This document shows, piece by piece, positions 1 to 5,013 of a stretch of 5,403 bases of DNA. A program made the translations under genes and the position numbers. Position 1 is the first letter of the stretch. Each line of letters starts with the position of its first letter. Origin of the DNA: an uncultured Clostridia bacterium (lineage in GTDB: Bacteria > Bacillota > Clostridia > Oscillospirales > JAAYOS01). The stretch covers positions 1-5,403 of the forward strand of contig CALXAZ010000016.1 of NCBI GenBank assembly GCA_944386395.1. The letters are read 5' to 3'. Below the pieces are notes generated by a model that ran no database searches, was not told the origin of the DNA, and saw only the letters and a list, made by a program, of their open reading frames with translations.

Positions 1-554
1 ATTTATATAGAACTTTATTTTTTGATATTACGGTTTCTCAATGGAGAAATATCGCAAATCATGGAAGTTATGCATGTACTACTGATGGAAAAATTGAAAT
101 ATATTACGGAGAAAAAAACAGTATTACAAAATATATTGGGCGGCAAGAATTAGAAATGGTATTGACTACTCTTGATACTCTATTGTATATGCATAAAACA
201 GCATACACATTGATTCATATAGACCACATTGATTGTCTTCCAGTCATGGAAAAATACCATGAAACCACAAACGATGATCTTGTTATTCAAATAGTCGAGA
301 CATCTTATGCTTATGGGTTAGAGGCATTTTTAATAGAAAAAGAAAGTTGGAATATTGCAGTTTTAATTAGAAAGCAAGAATTGACACGACAAGATATAGA
401 GCAATACTGTGCTGTAATTGCAGCTATTCTGTCTGGTGAAAAGTTTTCTGTTCTGATTTACAATGGGAAACAGGTACAATATCAATTAATATATAACCAA
501 AGACGCGCGGAAATATATAAATATGTTGTTCGTGGTGAAAACCACAATATATAG
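1..554 (+). CDS. C-terminal part of a putative HEPN-domain protein (5' partial)
   Basis: The reading frame is already open at the window edge (first full codon at base 3) and runs 183 codons to TAG at 552-554, so the true start lies to the left; the internal ATG at 156 is not a credible start because similarity-like sequence precedes it. The first visible residues include W-R-N-I-A-N-H-G-S-Y (bases 42-71). R-N-I-A-N-H fits the R-phi-x3-H motif of HEPN domains, which in toxins, Abi proteins and CRISPR-linked enzymes forms an RNase active site, and the following D-G-K-I-E-I-Y-Y is a common continuation in such proteins. The rest is mixed helix and strand with no motif I recognise. No signal peptide or membrane segment is visible in this part. 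It is AT-rich and convergent with the DSR2-like gene, which suggests a neighbouring defence gene. A ribonuclease role is inference: the N-terminal domains are unseen and not every HEPN domain is catalytic. Confidence 0.6.
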   Translation, partial: LYRTLFFDITVSQWRNIANHGSYACTTDGKIEIYYGEKNSITKYIGRQELEMVLTTLDTLLYMHKTAYTLIHIDHIDCLPVMEKYHETTNDDLVIQIVETSYAYGLEAFLIEKESWNIAVLIRKQELTRQDIEQYCAVIAAILSGEKFSVLIYNGKQVQYQLIYNQRRAEIYKYVVRGENHNI

Positions 555-602
555 AATATAGAAGGAATGACCTCTGTCGCGGTTTTAACTGTGAATAGAA
601 TT

Positions 603-623
603 ATTATGATAGCATTATGGTAG
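603..623 (+). repeat. Tandem imperfect 10-bp repeat upstream of the OrfA remnant
   Basis: ATTATGATAG (603-612) and ATTATGGTAG (614-623) match at 9 of 10 positions with a one-base gap, so they sit on the same helix face 11 bp apart. They lie 27 bases before the start codon of the transposase remnant. Two in-phase copies could be a binding site for the insertion sequence's own regulator, or simply part of its left end. TATGAT inside the first copy resembles a -10 box, but I see no matching -35 box. Confidence 0.3.
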
Positions 624-649
624 ACATTTAGGCGAAAGAAGGGTCTATC

Positions 650-856
650 ATGCCAAAGCAATATCCAGATGAGATCAAAAAGCAAGTTGTTCTGTCCTAC
701 CAAAACGGAATTTTGATACCTAATCTTAGTCGGCGATCTCAAATATCTCAAAGCACCCTGTGCCGCTGGATGAACGAGGTTTTTTCTATAAAAATATTCA
801 TTGAGAATTACGCCGCCCAACGGGACTACGGGCGGCGTTTTCATATATCTCAATAA
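650..856 (+). pseudogene. Truncated IS3-type OrfA transposase (helix-turn-helix remnant)
   Basis: The frame encodes 68 residues. Residues 1-43 read like the start of an IS3/IS150-family OrfA: a basic start with D-E-I-K-K, then a homeodomain-like helix-turn-helix with L-S-R-R-S-Q-I-S-Q-S-T-L and C-R-W-M-N-E. In intact elements this protein binds the terminal repeats and is usually about 90-110 residues, followed by OrfB with the DDE catalytic core. Here the similarity stops near base 780; the last ~25 residues are encoded by AT-rich sequence and by the two arms of a terminator, so they are not transposase. No OrfB follows. The ATG at 650 has an AAGAAGGG ribosome site (636-643) at a suitable distance, so a short DNA-binding peptide could still be made. 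It most likely marks a decayed insertion in the spacer between the two defence-like genes. Confidence 0.6.
810..841 (+). terminator. Intrinsic terminator, plus strand
   Basis: CGCCGCCC (811-818) pairs perfectly with GGGCGGCG (830-837), extended by an A-T pair at 810/838, with an 11-base loop, followed by TTTT. It would stop transcription coming from the HEPN-like gene and the OrfA remnant. The stop codon of the OrfA remnant lies just after it, so that frame is translated through the hairpin. Confidence 0.7.
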
Positions 857-879
857 GAAAAGAGAGGTGCTCCCCCACA

Positions 880-906
880 GGCCAGCCTTCGGGCTGGCTT
901 TTTCTA
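880..906 (+). terminator. Second intrinsic terminator, plus strand
   Basis: GCCAGCC (881-887), a TTCG tetraloop (888-891) and GGCTGGC (892-898) form a perfect 7-bp stem followed by TTTTTCT. This is a textbook rho-independent terminator reading rightward, about 40 bases after the first one. The flank on the minus strand lacks a T tract, so it is not expected to end the leftward DSR2-like transcript efficiently. Confidence 0.85.
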
Positions 907-1236
907 TTTCACAACGATGGAGGTTTTTAGGTGTCTGACGATACTCAGATCCTATAAGGACACTCCGCATGGAAGGGACGGTTAAAATCGATATTTTGAA
1001 GTTTCGAAAAGATATAGGAGAACCACCCAACCGGCCTTCTGGGCCGCACCGCATTTGCGGCATACGCGTGTTTTTGTCGCAGACAAAAGTCTTGGCGTGG
1101 GGCAAATTCACTTCGTCCGAGCGTTTAAATCGCCGGAGGGTAAAGGTCGCTTTCAGTAGCCGAAACCCAAAAAGAGAAAGACATCGCAGCACTATAGATA
1201 CCTTTTAGGGGGGATTTTTTCTTTGCTCTGAACCAC
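907..1236. other. Gene-free spacer with a cluster of stem-loops (possible structured RNA or dispersed repeat)
   Basis: I see no convincing gene here. Frames are open on both strands, but they lack good ribosome sites and recognisable domains. The stretch is locally GC-rich and dense in dyads: GTGTC/GACAC (931-935, 959-963) enclosing CTGA/TCAG (935-938, 945-948); CGGCC/GGCCG (1032-1036, 1042-1046); CCGCA/TGCGG (1049-1053, 1056-1060, two-base loop); TTTTGTC/GACAAAA (1072-1078, 1082-1088, three-base loop). Three adjacent hairpins in 57 bases is more than the flanks show. It could be a structured RNA, a dispersed intergenic repeat, or the 3' untranslated part of the DSR2-like transcript. I could not find a clear intrinsic terminator for that gene on the minus strand within it. 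Confidence 0.35.
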
Positions 1237-4173
1237 CTATATTTTCCACACTTCGTCTCTATCAAGCAAAAATCCATATAAAATTCTTTTCTCCGCCTCA
1301 CTTGCATCGTTTTTTTCAATTCGTTCTTTAATCTGTGGAATAATTGCATCTTTATTGGCAACAAAATATTTCATATATTTTTCATTTCGAGCAAAATTTC
1401 CCCACATATAATTTGAAAAATCAACTTGAGTATAATCAAAATTTTCTGGGCTCAACAAAAACTGCAAATGTGGCCTTCCTTCGCTTAATTCTTTCAAAAT
1501 ACTGATGTCTGTTATTCTATCACTGATATACAGCAGGTAGGCACACTCCAGTTTTGTTTCAACTGGATCCGGGAATGAGTGTACACCATGAGTTTGGTGT
1601 CCGTTCATTTCCAATATTCCCTTTAGAAACGCTTCAGCTGTTTCAGGAGTTAAGGTAAGCCAGCCTGAAAAGATGAAGTCATATATAGCATTTGTGGGTA
1701 GTTGCAAAAAATTTACTGATAAAAAGTCCTGGTAAGTCCGTTGGGCACCTACATCTACTATATGTTGATAAAACAAACGTAATAATATAATTTTCTGATT
1801 GAAATTATCGGTCGTATCTATTGTGGTTTGTACCTCATCTGAAATATCGTTTGGCAAGAAGGCGGTAATGAGCTGTCGTAAACTTCCAAAACTCACATTT
1901 GCAGCATACTCGAAAAATTCTTTGCGTGTTACAATGCTGCGTACGATTTCAAAATCGCAGGATAATGTCAATGATCTGCATAGTTTTGAAAGCGCTCGCA
2001 AGGTAATCCTAAAATCGGGCCAGTGTATCGAAAATAGAATGTGCGCAATAGTTTTGTCGCTTACTAAATGTGCAATTGTTGTTTTGAGAACTCTTTTGCT
2101 ATTCTCATCCAAGTCCACCAAATTGAGTAGTAGAATTAAATTGCTAAATGTAGAAAACGACGCCTGCCTAAACCCATATGTTTGCGCAGTAATTATTGAA
2201 TTACAAAGATTTTGCAAACACTCTGTCAGAAACCTAACTTCATTCTCGTCAACGTTCAGTTTCTTAACATTGTATGTCTCTATGAATGCATTAAGATCCT
2301 TCGCTGAGATGAATTTTGTGATAATATCGAGATCAATGTAGCCTATGGGATACTTTTCATTTGTAAACTCAATATCTCCAAAATGACTGTCCTTTTCGGC
2401 AACATCACAATTTGAGCATATAATAGCCTCAATATATGGCTTAAAAAAATCGTTTAGATCTCTACATCCATGGTATAGAATGTGGTTATTGTAGTAAAAG
2501 AAATACTGTGTCAGGGCAATTCGCTTGATTTCATAAATTTTGGCGCATGATGTCCCTCCAAAATGAATTGTATGTCTATCACATACATCCTTTTTTAATT
2601 TTTCCAGTGCCGTTTGCATTGCAAGGCGTTTTTTAGTATTGCCACTGTAAATATCGAGATATCCAGAAAATAACTCTCGTTCCTTGCTTGTGGAAACATT
2701 CTGAATAAAGTGTTTTACTTTATTTGAATCAAAGCGAAGTGTTTTAAGCGCCTCAACTACAGCAGAATTATGTAAATAGGCGACCGTTTGTTCTATATTT
2801 AGCTCCGATGTGTCCATTTCACCGTATTTGTCCAGAACTTCACTATACCCACTAACAATGCTTTGGTAAAAAATTTTTTTGCTCGGTTCAAAAATTTCGG
2901 AATTATTCTCTAACAGCGATTTGATTTCATCATACTGGTTCAGAATATAGAGATTATATAATCTGTCTTGGAGCAAAGCATTTTGTGAAAATTCTCCAAT
3001 AGAAAATCGTTTAGTGTTGCCTATGTCAAAATATAGTATTGACACTATACCTGCATTTATAAATAGTTGTTTGAGTTTATCCGACTCTACCGTGTTTGCT
3101 TCCATAAATGTTGTCAATCGGGAGTAATCACCTTCAGAAAGTAATCGCAGTTGACCATCAGTAACATCGTACTTTTTTACATAAAGCAATTTCAATATCT
3201 GTTCATAATTAATAAAATTGTACTGAGACATGAATTGCACAGAACTTTCAATGGAGGACATATTTTCTTCTAAAGCGGGGTCGGCTATCACTCTCAGAAA
3301 ACTATACAACCGCTTCCCCTTTTCGTTGGATAAAGACTCCGGAATATCTTGAATTTGTGGCATCGCATTAATATTTATTACTCCAATATTATTGCAGTTA
3401 AAGTAGTCTCGCTGTGTTTTATCGATTTGCACTTGATCCAAAACAATATATCCAACTTTTCGATTTTCTTCTAATGCCCCATTCTGAGAACGCATGTAGT
3501 TCAGCCAACTGATGATTAACTTGATATTATAGTCATTCAGCGAGTATCCCAGAAATAGAACAATGTGGTCAGTCAATAGTGACTTGATAAAAAGCTCCAT
3601 TAATACATGGTTCTGAGAGTAATCCAGATAGTCTTGCTCTTTTAAAACTATATTATGCGTAGACAGATCCCCATGCATTTTTATGATATATTTGCTTTTA
3701 TCTGCATTCAAAAGATCTTTGTCGCTCACGATAACCTGATATTGCTCACGAAACACATTCTTCGATGATTCAAGCAGTTGATCATAATTTGTAGTTATGA
3801 TATGAACTGGATTTATATCAAAAATAGCGGATGATAAAGGTGCATCTACGACCATCGTAGAAATACTTTCTGTCAAAACCTGATCGTACAATGCTTTATC
3901 CGTATTAAATACATATTGCGGTATTTTTAAAAATTCATCAGCAGAATAATCATCCTTAAGCAAACAGTTTTTTTCACAAGCTTCATTTTTATATCTGCAA
4001 GAAGTGCACTTTGAGTAACCAATTGCCTTTGCCATGTTTTGAATCAAACTATTCCAGTCAGGCATTCCTTCGACATTGCAAGAAACTCCCGCACCAACGA
4101 AAATAACCAATTTTCCTTGTTCAGCTTTTTCTCGAAAAAGGCCAATATATTCAAGCAGTTCTTGATTGCTCAT
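1237..4173 (-). CDS. DSR2-like defence-associated sirtuin (SIR2-domain NADase)
   Basis: An intact 978-residue protein. Residues ~15-270 form a SIR2 domain: F-V-G-A-G-V-S (25-31) is the glycine-rich NAD-binding loop, I-T-T-N-Y-D (126-131) contains the catalytic-type N129, K-M-H-G-D (165-169) the catalytic-type H167, and L-F-L-G-Y-S-L-N-D-Y-N-I (206-217) the second nucleotide-binding segment. From memory, B. subtilis DSR2 (about 1000 residues) has its key Asn and His at the same 38-residue spacing. Residues ~300-978 are helix-rich, without other enzymatic motifs, and P-E-N-F-D-Y (909-914) followed by a K-E-R-segment matches the end of DSR2. In that family the long C-terminal part senses phage proteins such as the tail tube, and the SIR2 domain then degrades NAD+, causing abortive infection. 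C56, C59, C66 and C70 form a CX2CX6CX3C cluster that may bind metal. The ATG at 4173 has an AAAAGGAG site (4180-4187) six bases upstream. No strong promoter is apparent in the 39 bases after the upstream 30-codon frame. By eye the gene is much more AT-rich than its right-hand neighbours, suggesting acquired cargo. The trigger cannot be read from sequence. Confidence 0.88.
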   Translation of the reverse strand: MSNQELLEYIGLFREKAEQGKLVIFVGAGVSCNVEGMPDWNSLIQNMAKAIGYSKCTSCRYKNEACEKNCLLKDDYSADEFLKIPQYVFNTDKALYDQVLTESISTMVVDAPLSSAIFDINPVHIITTNYDQLLESSKNVFREQYQVIVSDKDLLNADKSKYIIKMHGDLSTHNIVLKEQDYLDYSQNHVLMELFIKSLLTDHIVLFLGYSLNDYNIKLIISWLNYMRSQNGALEENRKVGYIVLDQVQIDKTQRDYFNCNNIGVININAMPQIQDIPESLSNEKGKRLYSFLRVIADPALEENMSSIESSVQFMSQYNFINYEQILKLLYVKKYDVTDGQLRLLSEGDYSRLTTFMEANTVESDKLKQLFINAGIVSILYFDIGNTKRFSIGEFSQNALLQDRLYNLYILNQYDEIKSLLENNSEIFEPSKKIFYQSIVSGYSEVLDKYGEMDTSELNIEQTVAYLHNSAVVEALKTLRFDSNKVKHFIQNVSTSKERELFSGYLDIYSGNTKKRLAMQTALEKLKKDVCDRHTIHFGGTSCAKIYEIKRIALTQYFFYYNNHILYHGCRDLNDFFKPYIEAIICSNCDVAEKDSHFGDIEFTNEKYPIGYIDLDIITKFISAKDLNAFIETYNVKKLNVDENEVRFLTECLQNLCNSIITAQTYGFRQASFSTFSNLILLLNLVDLDENSKRVLKTTIAHLVSDKTIAHILFSIHWPDFRITLRALSKLCRSLTLSCDFEIVRSIVTRKEFFEYAANVSFGSLRQLITAFLPNDISDEVQTTIDTTDNFNQKIILLRLFYQHIVDVGAQRTYQDFLSVNFLQLPTNAIYDFIFSGWLTLTPETAEAFLKGILEMNGHQTHGVHSFPDPVETKLECAYLLYISDRITDISILKELSEGRPHLQFLLSPENFDYTQVDFSNYMWGNFARNEKYMKYFVANKDAIIPQIKERIEKNDASEAEKRILYGFLLDRDEVWKI

Positions 4174-4211
4174 TATAAACTCCTTTTTTGTAATAATCTT
4201 GTTATTTAGTC

Positions 4212-4304
4212 TTATTCTTGTTGTTTGGCTTTACTAATCGTCCCGCGCGCTTTCAAATAGGGATCAGCAGCGATTACTTTGGCAATAGCTTCATTCTTTG
4301 CCAC
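4212..4304 (-). pseudogene. 30-codon frame with a good ribosome site, possible start of a lost serine recombinase gene
   Basis: The frame begins GTG at 4304-4302, with AGGGAG (4312-4317) seven bases upstream, and ends TAA at 4214-4212. It encodes V-A-K-N-E-A-I-A-K-V-I-A-A-D-P-Y-L-K-A-R and then G-T-I-S-K-A-K-Q-Q-E. The style (a short basic leader with K-V-I-x-A and then a Lys-rich stretch) resembles the leader that precedes the R-V-A-x-Y-x-R-V-S catalytic start of large serine recombinases in Clostridia, but no catalytic serine motif follows because the frame stops. It begins 44 bases after the KilA-N stop and ends 38 bases before the DSR2-like start codon, so it may mark the join between a recombinase gene and the inserted defence gene. 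Alternatives are a real micro-protein, a leader peptide for the DSR2-like gene, or a fragment of another phage gene. The assignment is weak. Confidence 0.35.
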
Positions 4305-4348
4305 AAAACCACTCCCTAACTACCCCCAATAAGCTGGAGTTTATTTGC

Positions 4349-4942
4349 TTATGGTTCAGCAACTTTATTGTGCTGAACCATCCGATAGCACCTCACCAAA
4401 TCCAGCATAAACTCCGGAAACAACCATGCCCGGAACATCTCTGCTATCTCTGGATGCGCTGTCGTCCCGCCGCCCTTGCCGCGGCTTGTCTGCATCCCCA
4501 TCGCCTGCGTCGTGTTGATCCACAGGGGCGGTGTCAGTGTAGTGCCGGTGGTCTTGACCGTATGGATCAACTCATCGCAGGCGACCTCTTGAAATCTGGG
4601 GTTGTAGATCTTCTCCCACATCCGCAAGTATTCGATGGTGGTGTTGCTCCTCATCCAGCTCTGTATAAGATAGCCGGGACTGGAGGATTTCTTCTCCTTT
4701 GCGATTTCCGTCATGGAGACATAGGGGTTCACATGGACCTGCTCGGCCCGCATCTTCTCACCCAGCGGTGAGGGGAGAAAGCCAGGGATCTTCCGCGTGT
4801 CCAACTGCTCAAACAGCTTTTCAGAGAATTCATCTGCCTCTGCTTGGGTGATGAATCCTTTTTTCACCGCCCGCCGCAAAACTTTTTCCGTAGATATCTC
4901 ATAAGTCCACAGCGCCTCGATTTGCGCTTCTCTGTCTGTCAT
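4349..4942 (-). CDS. KilA-N domain protein
   Basis: A 197-residue protein. I chose the ATG at 4942-4940 because GGAGAGGGG (4951-4959) lies eight bases upstream and an extended -10 promoter lies just before it; the frame is open further upstream but would overlap the recombinase. Residues ~71-188 match the KilA-N domain of phage and large DNA virus proteins: N-P-Y-V-S-M-T-E-I-A (72-81), L-I-Q-S-W-M-R-S-N-T-T-I-E-Y-L-x-x-W-E (92-110), W-I-N-T-T-Q-A-M-G-M (141-150), S-R-G-K-G-G-G-T-T-A-H-P-E-I-A (153-167), and W-L-F-P-E-F-M-L-D-L-V (173-183). KilA-N is thought to bind nucleic acid and is common in phage antirepressor-like proteins. Residues 1-70 are charged and helical, with no domain I recognise, and there is no long C-terminal partner domain as many KilA-N proteins have. 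It is encoded between recombinase sequences on the same strand, so it probably belongs to the mobile element. Its role (regulation of excision, cargo or phage genes) is unknown. Confidence 0.85.
   Translation of the reverse strand: MTDREAQIEALWTYEISTEKVLRRAVKKGFITQAEADEFSEKLFEQLDTRKIPGFLPSPLGEKMRAEQVHVNPYVSMTEIAKEKKSSSPGYLIQSWMRSNTTIEYLRMWEKIYNPRFQEVACDELIHTVKTTGTTLTPPLWINTTQAMGMQTSRGKGGGTTAHPEIAEMFRAWLFPEFMLDLVRCYRMVQHNKVAEP
4351..4381. repeat. 11-bp perfect inverted repeat across the KilA-N stop codon
   Basis: ATGGTTCAGCA (4351-4361) and TGCTGAACCAT (4371-4381) are exact reverse complements around a nine-base spacer. The dyad covers the last codons and part of the stop codon of the KilA-N gene. 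Neither strand has a T tract after the stem, so it is not a standard intrinsic terminator. It could be a protein-binding or recombination site, or an RNA hairpin protecting the 3' end of the message and lowering expression of what follows. Confidence 0.6.
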
Positions 4943-4970
4943 GGCAAACACCCCTCTCCATGTAAAAGTG

Positions 4971-4991
4971 CTGGTAGGGATATTATACCAG
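4971..4991. promoter_or_regulatory. Dyad overlapping the KilA-N promoter (candidate operator)
   Basis: CTGGTA (4971-4976) and TACCAG (4986-4991) form a 6-bp inverted repeat with a nine-base spacer, and the -10 box of the KilA-N promoter lies almost wholly inside it. A dimeric regulator bound here would block RNA polymerase. The KilA-N protein itself is one possible regulator, but nothing in the sequence proves it, and 6-bp arms can arise by chance. Confidence 0.35.
4982..4990 (-). promoter_or_regulatory. Extended -10 promoter for the KilA-N gene
   Basis: Reading the minus strand, TGGTATAAT is an exact extended -10 element (TG, one base, then consensus TATAAT at 4987-4982). The -35 region at the usual distance is poor (TATCCT), which is typical of extended -10 promoters. 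It sits in the 71-base gap between the recombinase stop and the KilA-N start, so the KilA-N gene can be transcribed independently, starting near 4975. The transcript could continue into the 30-codon frame and the DSR2-like gene, since I see no intrinsic terminator between them. Confidence 0.65.
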
Positions 4992-5013
4992 ACAGCCCTC
5001 TGCAAGGATAGCC

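Noticed and set aside
482..1192. Long minus-strand open frame of 236 codons
   Set aside because: It runs antisense across the end of the HEPN-like gene, the OrfA remnant, both terminators and the stem-loop block, without a domain or a good ribosome site. It is most likely a chance frame.
969..1208. Plus-strand open frame of 79 codons, very basic
   Set aside because: There is no clear ribosome site before its ATG, the opposite strand is also open, and the residues follow the hairpin sequence. It may be part of a repeat often mis-annotated as a protein. I described the region as a structured spacer instead.
1180..1236. Intrinsic terminator for the DSR2-like gene
   Set aside because: On the minus strand after the stop codon there are A-rich and C-rich runs but no stem followed by a T tract, so none could be called.
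1125..1364. Minus-strand open frame of 79 codons overlapping the end of the DSR2-like gene
   Set aside because: It lies partly inside a well-supported gene in another frame and has no recognisable features.
1799..2341. Plus-strand open frame of 180 codons antisense to the DSR2-like gene
   Set aside because: It is fully inside the intact sirtuin gene, with no domain and no ribosome site. It is a shadow frame.
4298..4771. Plus-strand open frame of 157 codons antisense to the KilA-N gene
   Set aside because: The KilA-N domain on the other strand is clear, and this frame is rich in Cys, His and Pro as expected for an antisense shadow.
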